Made by a program: the position numbers and the translations under genes. A stretch of 64,000 nucleotides of DNA from Limnohabitans sp. 2KL-1 (GTDB lineage: Bacteria; Pseudomonadota; Gammaproteobacteria; Burkholderiales; Burkholderiaceae_C), in assembly GCF_003063435.1 (NCBI RefSeq), contig NZ_NESL01000002.1, forward strand, positions 62,001 to 126,000. The letters run 5' to 3'. This document shows, piece by piece, positions 9,009-17,563 of this stretch (the stretch's first letter is position 1; the number at the start of each line of letters is the position of its first letter). The notes under the pieces are model-generated. The model saw only the letters and a program-made list of their open reading frames with translations. It was not told the DNA's origin and made no database searches.

Positions 9009-9161
9009 CGCCGTCGTGGGCTAATGCCCAGAAACCGATTTTGAAGAGCTCACGCTGCCCATCGCCGTCATGGGCCGGGGCCTGGGCACCGATTTTGGGT
9101 ACTCCCTCATGAGGTGCCCAGGCCCCGGCCCATGATGGCTTACCCACATCCCCAAAATCGG
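9009..9161. repeat. Palindromic repeat cluster between sodB and xseA
   Basis: This 333-bp gap (8900-9232) has no convincing gene. It holds a perfect 22-bp inverted repeat (9069-9090 with 9113-9134) around a 22-nt loop, strong enough to form a long hairpin. A second, shorter copy of the left arm lies at 9009-9047; both copies start ATCGCCGTC and reach ACCGATTTTG. An inverted ACCGATTTTG-like segment recurs near 9151-9161. The arrangement resembles REP/BIME-type intergenic repeats. The small frames crossing it are by-products of the palindrome. Confidence 0.75.
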
Positions 9162-9232
9162 CCTGAGCCCATGCAGGCATTCGGCTGCAGGGGCAGCCTC
9201 CCACAAAGACAAGGCATCTCTCATTGACGCGA

Positions 9233-10588
9233 TCAGCCCTGTACTTTCAAGGGCACTTCGCCGTCAGCCAGCGTCGCCCGCACCGCCCGGCCGGGCTGAA
9301 ACTGTGCCACGTGGGTCAATGCCTGCCCGCGCTCATCACTGAGCCAGGCATAACCGCGCTCCAGCACCCGATGCGGGTCCACCGAGGACAAACGCAAGGC
9401 GGCACGCTCCAGGAGCTGGGCACGTTGCTGCACCTGCTGGCCCTGGTTGAAGCCCAAACGGTCATTCAGGCGCTCCAGCCTGTGGCCGCTGTCCGTCAGC
9501 TCACGTTGCACACCGGCTTGCAGGCGGTGCGCCAACCGGTCCAGCCACTGGCTGTGTTGGCCCAGCAAAGCTTGCGGGCGGCTCAAACGGGCAGCGATGG
9601 TGGCCAAGCGCTGGGCCTGGCGCTCTTGCTGGCGCGCCAAGCCCACACCCCATCGGGCCGCCACGCTGTCCAGACGTTGGGCTTGCCGATCCTGCTGGCG
9701 CAACAGCCCTCGGTTCAATCGGTGTTCCAGCACCGACAAGGCCTCCAGGCCCACACCCCGGTCGGTCGCTGCCATTTCGGCAGCGGCCGTGGGCGTCGGG
9801 GCACGCACATCGGCCACAAAGTCGGCGATGGTGAAGTCGGTCTCGTGGCCCACGCCGCAAATGAGCGGCACCGGGCTTTGGGCCATCACACGGGCCAGGT
9901 TTTCGTCATTGAAAGACCACAGGTCTTCCATCGAGCCGCCCCCGCGCACCAGCAAGATCACGTCCACAGGGGGGCTGAGCGGGTTGTCTTCGGCGGTGAA
10001 GGCATACACATCGAGCAGGGCCTGCGCCAACGTGGCGGCAGCCCCCGAGCCTTGCACCAGGGCGGGTGCCATCAACACCGGAATGTGCGGCACGCGCCGC
10101 TGCAAAGCGGTCATCACATCGTGCCAGGCAGCCGCCCCCAGCGAAGTCACCACACCAATGGCGCGGGGTTGGGCCGGCAATTCCCGTTTGTGTGCAGGAT
10201 CAAAAAGGCCTTCAGCCTCCAGTTTGGCCTTGAGTCGCAAAAATTGCTCAAACAGCGCGCCCTGCCCCGACCGCTCCAGGGCTTCAACCACCAACTGCAG
10301 GTCACCCCGCGCTTCGTACACCCCCAAACGCCCCCGAACCTCAACCAATTCGCCATCGCGTGGCGTGAAATTCATCAAGCTGGCCGCTCGGCGAAACATG
10401 GCGCAACGGATCTGCCCGGTTTCGTCCTTGATGGAAAAATAGCAATGACCACTGGCCGCACGAGAAAAACCCGAGATTTCTCCACGCACGCTCACCGGGT
10501 TGAATTGGGCGTCCAGGCTGTCAGCGACAGCGCGGCACAAGGCGCTCACGGTCCAAGCGCGGGGTTTCGTACTCAGCAGTTCATTCAT
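9233..10588 (-). CDS. xseA: Exodeoxyribonuclease VII large subunit
   Basis: XseA pairs with the small XseB subunit to degrade single-stranded DNA to oligonucleotides, supporting mismatch repair and recombination. The 451-residue protein has the N-terminal OB-fold (WTVSALCRAVADSLDAQF through VRGRLGVYEARGDLQL). The catalytic domain carries the signatures VVTSLGAAAWHD, VRGGGSMEDLWSFNDE and GVGHETDFTIADFVADVRA. A long basic, glutamine-rich coiled-coil region follows. ATG 10588 gives the usual N-terminus. xseB is not adjacent. An AT-rich spacer separates it from the divergent exbB gene. Confidence 0.96.
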   Translation of the reverse strand: MNELLSTKPRAWTVSALCRAVADSLDAQFNPVSVRGEISGFSRAASGHCYFSIKDETGQIRCAMFRRAASLMNFTPRDGELVEVRGRLGVYEARGDLQLVVEALERSGQGALFEQFLRLKAKLEAEGLFDPAHKRELPAQPRAIGVVTSLGAAAWHDVMTALQRRVPHIPVLMAPALVQGSGAAATLAQALLDVYAFTAEDNPLSPPVDVILLVRGGGSMEDLWSFNDENLARVMAQSPVPLICGVGHETDFTIADFVADVRAPTPTAAAEMAATDRGVGLEALSVLEHRLNRGLLRQQDRQAQRLDSVAARWGVGLARQQERQAQRLATIAARLSRPQALLGQHSQWLDRLAHRLQAGVQRELTDSGHRLERLNDRLGFNQGQQVQQRAQLLERAALRLSSVDPHRVLERGYAWLSDERGQALTHVAQFQPGRAVRATLADGEVPLKVQG

Positions 10589-10944
10589 CGGCTTGATTGT
10601 CAGGCAGACGCTAGGCGCGTTGGCAACGCCTCATCGAAAAAGTATTCCACAAAAAACCGACATGCCCAAATCCAGCGGGGCCGTGCTGATTTTTTTCATG
10701 GAAAAACATTTAAGTATTTGAATTCATTGAATTTTGAATGATTTAACACACTCAAAAAATCGCCAGACAACAAACACAAGTATTCAAAATAGAACGGTTC
10801 AGGGAAGTTCTTCACAAAGTTATCCACAGCCCGATGCTCTCTCAAAGCCCCATATCGCACATTGAAAACAGTGGCCATTGGAATGCTGGGCATCGTCCAT
10901 AATCACATGCTTTTGTCACACCCACCCGCGTTGAAGGAACTGTT
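10589..10944. other. AT-rich divergent intergenic region (xseA/exbB) with one DnaA box
   Basis: No gene is supported in these 356 bp. The 10660-10800 part is clearly more AT-rich than its surroundings. A perfect DnaA box TTATCCACA lies at 10820-10828, and a CATAAT -10-like element at 10898-10903 may serve exbB. A single DnaA box is not evidence for an origin. Confidence 0.5.
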
Positions 10945-11562
10945 TTGTTGTCCATCATTCAAGCTGCCGGCTGGCCAGTCTGGCCTTTGATCCTGTGTTC
11001 CATTTTGGCTTTGGCCTTGATTTTTGAACGCTTGTATCAGCTGCAAACGGCCAAGGTTATCCCCCCCCATACGCTGGAACAGGCCATGGATGCGACACGT
11101 CGAGGCCCTCCGACTGAAGAGGCCATCGTCAAGCTGGAGAGCATGGGTGCCCTTGGCCCCGTGCTGGCCAGCGGATTGCGCTGCCTGCAAAAAAACCCAC
11201 AAGCTTCTGCACAAGACCTGACGGGCAGCATGGAAATGGCAGGACGCCTGGCCGCCGGTCAATTGGAACGTTACCTGAGCGCCTTGGCCACCATTGCTTC
11301 TGCAGCCCCGCTCTTGGGCTTGCTTGGCACAGTGATTGGCATGATTGAGATTTTTGGCAGCAGCAGTGTCAGCGGTAACCAGCCCGCGCAATTGGCACAT
11401 GGCATTTCCATAGCCTTGTACAACACGGCATTCGGTTTGATTGTGGCCATCCCGGCGCTGATGTTCTGGCGGTATTTCCGGTCATTGGTAGACAATCAAC
11501 TGCTGTCCATGGAAGTGGCTTGTGAACAATTTGCACGCCATTTGAACCATCTGCGCTTCTGA
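10945..11562 (+). CDS. exbB: MotA/TolQ/ExbB proton channel family protein
   Basis: This 205-residue inner-membrane protein has the ExbB/TolQ layout: one N-terminal membrane helix (VWPLILCSILALALIF), a cytoplasmic loop and two C-terminal helices (LSALATIASAAPLLGLLGTVIG and FGLIVAIPALMFW). It forms, with ExbD, a proton-driven motor that energises TonB or a related envelope system. The gene uses a TTG start: AAGGA at 10934-10938 is spaced 6 nt from TTG 10945, and a second TTG follows directly. It precedes exbD by 11 nt and lpxK, an order common in Betaproteobacteria. ExbB versus a TolQ paralogue is decided mainly by the absence of tolA/tolB/pal nearby. Confidence 0.88.
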   Translation: MLSIIQAAGWPVWPLILCSILALALIFERLYQLQTAKVIPPHTLEQAMDATRRGPPTEEAIVKLESMGALGPVLASGLRCLQKNPQASAQDLTGSMEMAGRLAAGQLERYLSALATIASAAPLLGLLGTVIGMIEIFGSSSVSGNQPAQLAHGISIALYNTAFGLIVAIPALMFWRYFRSLVDNQLLSMEVACEQFARHLNHLRF

Positions 11563-11573
11563 ATGAAAAACCA

Positions 11574-11996
11574 GTGAACTTCCGCAAGCAAAACCGATCG
11601 GCCGAGCCCGAGATCAATCTCATACCCTTCATCGACGTCTTGTTGGTGGTTCTCATTTTCCTGATGCTCACCTCAACCTGGTCACGCTTGACTGAGATCA
11701 ACCTGACCTTGCCGCTGGCCGAGGCAGAAAAACAAAAGGACCGTCCCCGCCAAATCATTTTGACGGTCAACACCCAAGGGCAATACGCCGTCAACAAGAC
11801 GCCTGTCGGCGACACGTCTGTCAGCGCTTTGACCAGCGCTTTGGCCCGCATGGCATCCAAAACCACCACGCTGGTGATCAGTGCCGACGCCCAAGCCAGC
11901 CACCAATCGGTGATCAACGCCATGGAAGCTGCGCGCCGGGCAGGTTTGTCGCAGATCACATTTGCCACCCAATCGCCCGAATCCTCGGGCTCCTGA
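11574..11996 (+). CDS. exbD: Biopolymer transport protein ExbD/TolR family
   Basis: The 140-residue partner of ExbB has a short cytoplasmic N-terminus, one membrane helix containing the proton-carrying aspartate in INLIPFIDVLLVVLIFLML, and a periplasmic domain. It starts at GTG 11574, because an upstream ATG in another frame meets a stop after four codons. The gene is 11 nt after exbB and 6 nt before the lpxK start, so the three are almost certainly co-transcribed. No TonB gene is present; the motor may work with a TonB encoded elsewhere. Confidence 0.9.
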   Translation: MNFRKQNRSAEPEINLIPFIDVLLVVLIFLMLTSTWSRLTEINLTLPLAEAEKQKDRPRQIILTVNTQGQYAVNKTPVGDTSVSALTSALARMASKTTTLVISADAQASHQSVINAMEAARRAGLSQITFATQSPESSGS

Positions 11997-12002
11997 AACG
12001 TG

Positions 12003-12998
12003 ATGTCCATTGCGTCCTGGCTGCACCGTGAGCTGCCACGGGTCTGGCAGTCGCGCAGCCTGACGGCCCGATTGCTCACACCCATCGCCTTGATTCATGG
12101 TGTTTTGCTCAGCGTCCGCAAGCTGGCTTACCAAATCGGCTGGCAAAAGCAACAACAATTGCCCGTTCCCGTGATCGTGGTGGGCAACGTGGTCGCCGGT
12201 GGCGCGGGCAAAACCCCACTCACCATGGCCCTCGTGCAACACCTGTTGCGCCAGGGCTGGAAGCCAGGTGTGATCTCAAGAGGACATGGCCGTCAAAGCC
12301 GGGATACCCGGGCGGTATGGCCTGACAGTTCACCCGCAGAAACCGGTGACGAACCTTTGTTGATTCGTCAAAAAACCGGCGTTCCCGTGTGGGTGGGGGC
12401 GTCCCGTGCCCATGCCGGCCGGGCTTTGCTGGATCAACACCCGGAGGTCAACATCCTGGTGTGCGACGACGGCTTGCAGCATTTGGCTCTCGCCCGGGAC
12501 CTTGAAATTTGCGTGATGGATGAACGCGCAATTGGCAACGGCTGGCTGCTGCCCGCAGGACCTTTGCGCGAGCCATGGCCTAAACCAGTGGACCTGGTGG
12601 TGCACACGGGCTTGTCCAACTTGAAGGGCGGTTATCAGGCTCGCCGCGAATTGGCGGACGTTGCGCACGATGCACAAGGCCGAAGAGTCGCCCTGGCCAG
12701 CTTGAAAAACCATGCTTTGGATGCTGTAGCCGGCCTGGCCAGACCCGAAGCTTTTTTCAACATGCTGCGCGAACACGGGCTGACGCTTCAACAAACGACC
12801 GCGCTACCCGACCACTTTGACTTTGCCGCATGGCCCACCCAGGCCCTGACACGGCCCTTGCTGTGCACGGAAAAAGACGCCGCCAAACTGTGGCGACACC
12901 AACCGGATGCCCTGGCCGTGCCCCTTCACCTGACCCCCGAACCCGCTTTTTGGGACGCACTGGACCGACTCCTGCCCGCCCCAAACAAAGCGGGTTGA
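12003..12998 (+). CDS. lpxK: Tetraacyldisaccharide 4'-kinase
   Basis: LpxK phosphorylates the 4'-position of the lipid A disaccharide at the inner membrane, giving lipid IVA. The 331-residue protein has an N-terminal hydrophobic segment and the P-loop GGAGKTPLT in [14 protein letters not shown]. The conserved [15 protein letters not shown] and GPLREP motifs follow. ATG 12003 was chosen; a GTG lies one codon upstream. It continues the exbBD run and leads into Trm112 and kdsB, so lipid A and Kdo synthesis genes are grouped together. Confidence 0.95.
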   Translation: MSIASWLHRELPRVWQSRSLTARLLTPIALIHGVLLSVRKLAYQIGWQKQQQLPVPVIVVGNVVAGGAGKTPLTMALVQHLLRQGWKPGVISRGHGRQSRDTRAVWPDSSPAETGDEPLLIRQKTGVPVWVGASRAHAGRALLDQHPEVNILVCDDGLQHLALARDLEICVMDERAIGNGWLLPAGPLREPWPKPVDLVVHTGLSNLKGGYQARRELADVAHDAQGRRVALASLKNHALDAVAGLARPEAFFNMLREHGLTLQQTTALPDHFDFAAWPTQALTRPLLCTEKDAAKLWRHQPDALAVPLHLTPEPAFWDALDRLLPAPNKAG

Positions 12999-13082
12999 AC
13001 CATCCATCGCACGACCAACAGCGCACCCTGCACAAAATGATGGCCACGACCACCAGCCGCAACCCCCCGTTATCATTCCAAC

Positions 13083-13289
13083 ATGGACACCAAACTGCTT
13101 GAATTACTGGTCTGCCCGGTCACCAAAGGACCGTTGGATTTCGACCGCGAAGCCCAGGAGCTGCTTTCACGCAGCGCTCGCCTGGCCTATGCCGTGCGCA
13201 ATGGCATTCCCATCCTGCTCGAAAGCGAAGCTCGCGCACTCAGCGACGAAGAGGTCGAAAAACTGGCCACTCGGCGTCCTGCGATTTGA
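13083..13289 (+). CDS. Trm112/YcaR family small protein
   Basis: This 68-residue protein of the UPF0434/Trm112 family begins [20 protein letters not shown] and contains [17 protein letters not shown]. Most relatives have a four-cysteine zinc site; here only one cysteine is seen (CPVTKG), so zinc binding is doubtful, as in several proteobacterial members. The family is regularly placed between lpxK and kdsB, exactly as here. Eukaryotic Trm112 activates methyltransferases; the bacterial role is unsettled. Its stop lies 10 nt before the kdsB start, suggesting coupled translation. Confidence 0.88.
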   Translation: MDTKLLELLVCPVTKGPLDFDREAQELLSRSARLAYAVRNGIPILLESEARALSDEEVEKLATRRPAI

Positions 13290-13299
13290 GGAGTTGACC

Positions 13300-14079
13300 A
13301 TGCGCGACGAATCTTTGAACGCAGGCTTCACCGTCCTGATACCAGCCCGCATGGCATCCAGCAGGCTGCCCCAAAAACCTCTGGCCGACATCGCCGGTTT
13401 GCCCATGGTGGTCCGCGTCGCCAAGCGCGCCCAGCAATCGAATGCCAGCCAAGTGGTGGTCGCAGCTGACGATGAACGCATCGTGCAAGCCTGCAAAGTG
13501 CACGGCGTTCAGGCCCTGCTCACGCGACAAGATCACGTCAGCGGCAGCGACCGACTGGCCGAAGCATGCCAACTGCTGGGCTTGCCAGACAGCACCTTGG
13601 TCATCAACGTGCAGGGCGATGAACCCTTGATCGATCCCGAACTCATCAACCAAGTGGCCAGGGTGCTCCAACAACGGCCCGAGGCCAGCATGAGCACAGC
13701 AGCACACGCCATTGCGTCGCTGACCGACTTCACCAACCCCAATGTGGTCAAAGTCGTGGTGGATGCACGGCAAATGGCTCTTTATTTCAGTCGTGCCCCC
13801 ATCCCCTGGTGGCGTGACGGCCAAACGGGTGACCAAGTCACACGCCTACCCTCCCCTGCACCGCTGAGGCATGTGGGCATTTACGGCTATCGGGCAGGTT
13901 TTTTGGCACTGTATCCCCAATTGCCTGCGGCCCCCATCGAAGCACTGGAGTCGCTGGAACAACTTCGCGCACTTTGGCACGGCCATTCGATTGCCGTCCA
14001 CGTCACCGATCACCCCCCTGGTCCCGGCGTCGACACGCACGAAGATCTGGAAAGGGTACGCACGTTGCTGTCGACGTAA
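13300..14079 (+). CDS. kdsB: 3-deoxy-manno-octulosonate cytidylyltransferase
   Basis: KdsB activates Kdo with CTP to CMP-Kdo for attachment to lipid A in the cytoplasm. The 259-residue protein shows the nucleotidyltransferase start [19 protein letters not shown], the metal-binding [12 protein letters not shown], the [11 protein letters not shown] segment and the C-terminal [12 protein letters not shown] and ESLEQLRAL motifs. ATG 13300 follows a clear GAGGAG ribosome site at 13288-13293. It is the last gene of the exbB-to-kdsB run; adk follows after about 100 bp with its own ribosome site. Confidence 0.96.
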   Translation: MRDESLNAGFTVLIPARMASSRLPQKPLADIAGLPMVVRVAKRAQQSNASQVVVAADDERIVQACKVHGVQALLTRQDHVSGSDRLAEACQLLGLPDSTLVINVQGDEPLIDPELINQVARVLQQRPEASMSTAAHAIASLTDFTNPNVVKVVVDARQMALYFSRAPIPWWRDGQTGDQVTRLPSPAPLRHVGIYGYRAGFLALYPQLPAAPIEALESLEQLRALWHGHSIAVHVTDHPPGPGVDTHEDLERVRTLLST

Positions 14080-14174
14080 GTCTGGTTTGAGCCTCGCATG
14101 ATATTCTTGAACCATTCGTCAGACACGATGGCCCCCTGCGAGGTCCTGCTGACAAATTTTTCGACAAGCTATAA

Positions 14175-14840
<666 letters not shown>

Positions 14841-14881
14841 ACCGTTACATGGCCAGGCGGCTCCAGCCGCAATTCATCAGC

Positions 14882-14911
14882 ACAAAGCCCCGTCAAGGGG
14901 CTTTGTCTTTT
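14882..14911 (+). terminator. Intrinsic terminator of adk
   Basis: ACAAAGCCCC (14882-14891) pairs with GGGGCTTTGT (14897-14906) over a 5-nt loop and is followed by CTTTT. It lies about 40 nt after the adk stop codon. Confidence 0.85.
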
Positions 14912-15027
14912 GTTCGAACGGTCTTGCAGCACAGCATCCCAGGGCTGGTTGATTCAAAAAGTGCGAAGTTGCTTGGCAAAAATGCGCTCGCCATGGTCAT
15001 GAAATGACAAATTTTTTCATGATGAGC

Positions 15028-15060
15028 TTGCACAACCAAGATAACTGTTTAAAAATACAG
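15028..15060 (+). promoter_or_regulatory. lexA promoter with SOS (LexA) box
   Basis: The LexA box CTGTTTAAAAATACAG (15045-15060) matches the CTGT-N8-ACAG consensus of Gram-negative bacteria. It overlaps the probable -10 region (TAAAAA, 15050-15055), 16 nt downstream of a TTGCAC -35 element (15028-15033). Binding here would block RNA polymerase, giving the usual autoregulation of lexA. Confidence 0.88.
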
Positions 15061-15106
15061 CACATGGATGGAAACACAGTTAACCCCACCATCCCAGGAG
15101 ACAGCC

Positions 15107-15778
15107 ATGACCGACAGCCCCAAACTCACCGCCCGGCAACAGGAAATTCTGGAGCTGATCCGGAACACCATTGCAAACACAGGTGCCCCGCCCACCCGGG
15201 CAGAAATTGCCGGCGCACTGGGCTTCAAGTCTGCCAATGCGGCAGAAGAACACCTCAAGGCACTTGCCCGCAAAGGCGTGATCGAGCTCGTCAGCGGCAC
15301 TTCACGTGGCATTCGCCTTAAGGGCAACGCGCGCCCCTCCTTGCGCGGCCCCTCCGATCTGCTGAGCATGAGCTTGCCGGGTTTGGGCCAGTTGTGCCTG
15401 CCTTTGGTGGGGCGCGTGGCTGCAGGCTCTCCCATCCTGGCGCAGGAGCATGTTGACCGCACTTACCAAATTGAAATCAGTTTGTTCAGCCAGCAGCCCG
15501 ACTACTTGCTGCGGGTGCGGGGCATGTCCATGCGCGACGTGGGCATCATGGACGGTGATCTGCTGGCCGTCAAATCAACCAAAGATGTGCGCAACGGCCA
15601 AATCGTGGTGGCTCGTCTGGGCGATGAGGTGACGGTCAAGCGCCTTCACAAAACCGCCACGGGCATTGAATTGCTGCCTGAAAACCCCGACTACCCCGTC
15701 ATCTTGGTCCATCCCGGCGAGCCTTTTGACATCGAAGGCCTGGCCGTGGGACTGATCCGCAACAACTTGCTCATGTGA
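15107..15778 (+). CDS. lexA: SOS repressor LexA
   Basis: LexA represses DNA-damage genes and cuts itself when RecA filaments form. The 223-residue protein has the N-terminal winged-helix domain ([16 protein letters not shown] and [20 protein letters not shown]). The Ala-Gly cleavage site lies in [12 protein letters not shown], the catalytic serine in [14 protein letters not shown] and the catalytic lysine in EVTVKRL. ATG 15107 follows a CCAGGAG ribosome site. The box at 15045-15060 shows autoregulation. A hairpin terminator follows, so the small gene downstream is probably transcribed separately or by read-through. Confidence 0.97.
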   Translation: MTDSPKLTARQQEILELIRNTIANTGAPPTRAEIAGALGFKSANAAEEHLKALARKGVIELVSGTSRGIRLKGNARPSLRGPSDLLSMSLPGLGQLCLPLVGRVAAGSPILAQEHVDRTYQIEISLFSQQPDYLLRVRGMSMRDVGIMDGDLLAVKSTKDVRNGQIVVARLGDEVTVKRLHKTATGIELLPENPDYPVILVHPGEPFDIEGLAVGLIRNNLLM

Positions 15779-15789
15779 TGGCGAACGTC

Positions 15790-15846
15790 CTGACATCAGG
15801 TGGCGGGCGCTGTTCATCAGCCCTGACGTCAGCGACTTTATTTTGC
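15790..15846 (+). terminator. Terminator-like hairpin after lexA
   Basis: CTGACATCAGG (15790-15800) pairs with CCTGACGTCAG (15822-15832) with one G-T type mismatch. A T-rich stretch (TTTATTTT) follows about 5 nt later. It lies 11 nt after the lexA stop codon. Confidence 0.6.
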
Positions 15847-15889
15847 AATCCTGCCTATGTCCAACCTCCATGCTTTTGAAAGGTTTCAC

Positions 15890-16210
15890 ATGGGAATCGC
15901 TCTGCTTGCTTTATCGGGTCTGATCAACAAACTGCCTTATCTGGGACGCCCCCAGCCCGTGATGGTCAAACGGCCTTCGGGCCGCCCCCACCCCGTCTGG
16001 GCGACTCGCCCGACACCATGCATCCCGTTGCAAGGACATGAGCCGGGAAAAACCGTCCGCACTGCGCCCAGTCTGCGCGTTTTAAGGATCCATGAAAGTG
16101 ACCAAGGTTTGGCCTGCGCCGGACGCATGGTCATCTCGGGCCGCATGGCCGATGTCTGTGCGGAGCTTGATCGCCTCGCAGCCCTGGAAACCAGGCACAG
16201 GGCATCTTGA
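15890..16210 (+). CDS. Conserved small protein of unknown function
   Basis: I do not know a function for this 106-residue protein. ATG 15890 was chosen because GAAAGG at 15878-15883 is well spaced from it; an in-frame ATG at 15857 lacks a ribosome site. The N-terminal third is hydrophobic (MGIALLALSGLINKLPYL), the middle is proline- and arginine-rich, and the C-terminal part carries GRMVISGRMADVCAELDRL. From memory, this C-terminal block recurs in short hypothetical proteins of Comamonadaceae; that needs a database check. It contains two cysteines. The gene lies just after lexA, so damage-linked expression is possible but no second LexA box is seen. Confidence 0.6.
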   Translation: MGIALLALSGLINKLPYLGRPQPVMVKRPSGRPHPVWATRPTPCIPLQGHEPGKTVRTAPSLRVLRIHESDQGLACAGRMVISGRMADVCAELDRLAALETRHRAS

Positions 16211-16349
16211 GGCCCGTGTTGGCTGCTGGCACAGCCCCATGGAATAGCCTACGGGCTCATCCTATCGGCCCCGGATGCGGGCTGGCCAGATGCCAACGAA
16301 GCCGAATGGCGGACAAGCAGCAGGCAACCGACAAGGCACAATGTCGCAT

Positions 16350-17357
16350 ATGAACATTGTGATCCTTGACGACTACCAGGATGTCGTCCGCAAACTCGAG
16401 TGCGCCACCAAACTCGAAAACTTTCCTGCCAAGGTCTACACCAACACGGTCAAGGGGATTGGTCAGCTTTCCGTCCGGCTCAAAGACGCCGATGTGATCG
16501 TGCTGATCCGGGAAAGGACCAGCATGAACCGTGCCTTGATCGAAAAATTGCCGCGTCTGAAATTGATCGCACAAACCGGACGCGTCGGCAGCCACATTGA
16601 CCTGACGGCCTGCACCGAACGGGGCGTGGCAGTGGCCGAAGGCGTGGGTTCACCCGTAGCACCGGCTGAGCTGACCTGGGCCCTGATCATGGCGGCCTCG
16701 CGAAGACTTCCGCAATACATCAGCAGCCTCAAGCATGGCGCCTGGCAACAGTCAGGCCTCAAATCCAGCTCCATGCCGGTCAATTTCGGGCTAGGCACCG
16801 TGCTCAAAGGGAAAACACTGGGCATCTGGGGCTACGGAAAAATTGGCCAGATGGTGGCCGGGTACGGCAAGGCCTTTGGCATGGAGGTGCATGTTTGGGG
16901 CAGCGACGAATCTCGGGTCCGAGCGGTCAAGGACGGTTATGTGGCGGCCACAAGCCGTGAGTCTTTTTTTGAAAACACCGATGTCGTCTCATTGCACCTG
17001 CGTCTGAACGAAACCACAGAAGGCATTGTCACTGGCGATGACCTGGGCCGCATGAAACCAACCGCTTTGCTGGTCAACACATCCCGTGCCGAGTTGATTG
17101 CGCCCAACGCCTTGATCAGTGCTCTGAACAGAGGACGCCCGGGGCTGGCTGCTGTGGACGTTTTCGAATCGGAACCCATATTGCAAGGCTCTGCGTTGCT
17201 GCGCCTGGAAAACTGCATTTGCACGCCGCACATTGGTTACGTCGAAAAAGACAACTACGAGCTTTATTTCGGCGTGGCATTTGACAACGTCGTCAACTAC
17301 ATCAAAGGCACACCGACCAACATCGTCAACCCAGGCGCATTGCAAGTGCGGCGTTGA
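16350..17357 (+). CDS. D-isomer-specific 2-hydroxyacid dehydrogenase
   Basis: This 335-residue NAD(P)-dependent dehydrogenase interconverts a D-2-hydroxy acid and its 2-keto acid; the substrate is not readable. The N-terminal catalytic domain begins MNIVILDDYQDVVRKL. The Rossmann motif is GIWGYGKIGQMVAGYG, the substrate arginine lies in NTSRAELI, the glutamate in VFESEP and the catalytic histidine in TPHIGY. Translation could also begin at ATG 16341 (three residues longer). It appears monocistronic; a weak hairpin with CACTTTT near 17411-17430 may end the transcript. Confidence 0.88.
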   Translation: MNIVILDDYQDVVRKLECATKLENFPAKVYTNTVKGIGQLSVRLKDADVIVLIRERTSMNRALIEKLPRLKLIAQTGRVGSHIDLTACTERGVAVAEGVGSPVAPAELTWALIMAASRRLPQYISSLKHGAWQQSGLKSSSMPVNFGLGTVLKGKTLGIWGYGKIGQMVAGYGKAFGMEVHVWGSDESRVRAVKDGYVAATSRESFFENTDVVSLHLRLNETTEGIVTGDDLGRMKPTALLVNTSRAELIAPNALISALNRGRPGLAAVDVFESEPILQGSALLRLENCICTPHIGYVEKDNYELYFGVAFDNVVNYIKGTPTNIVNPGALQVRR

Positions 17358-17563
17358 AGCGAATCAGACCCGAGACCCGGAACTTTCAAAGGCTCACAGA
17401 CTCAGCTGAAAACACCTTGCCCCAAGGCACTTTTGGAAAGCCAAAACTGGACCCACTGGGGCGATAATGTTTTTCTACAGTTCAAGTTGACTGCTCTGAA
17501 TACCAGCGTAAGCCAGGGTTGAGTGTGAACTTGCAGCCTGATCTTTACCCTTCTTTTTGAATC

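Noticed and set aside
8968..9204. Short minus-strand frames in the sodB-xseA gap
   Set aside because: They run through the palindromic repeat and owe their length to it; no ribosome site or domain.
10820..10828. DnaA box in an AT-rich gap, considered as part of a replication origin
   Set aside because: Only one perfect box is seen, and dnaA, dnaN, gyrB or parAB are not nearby.
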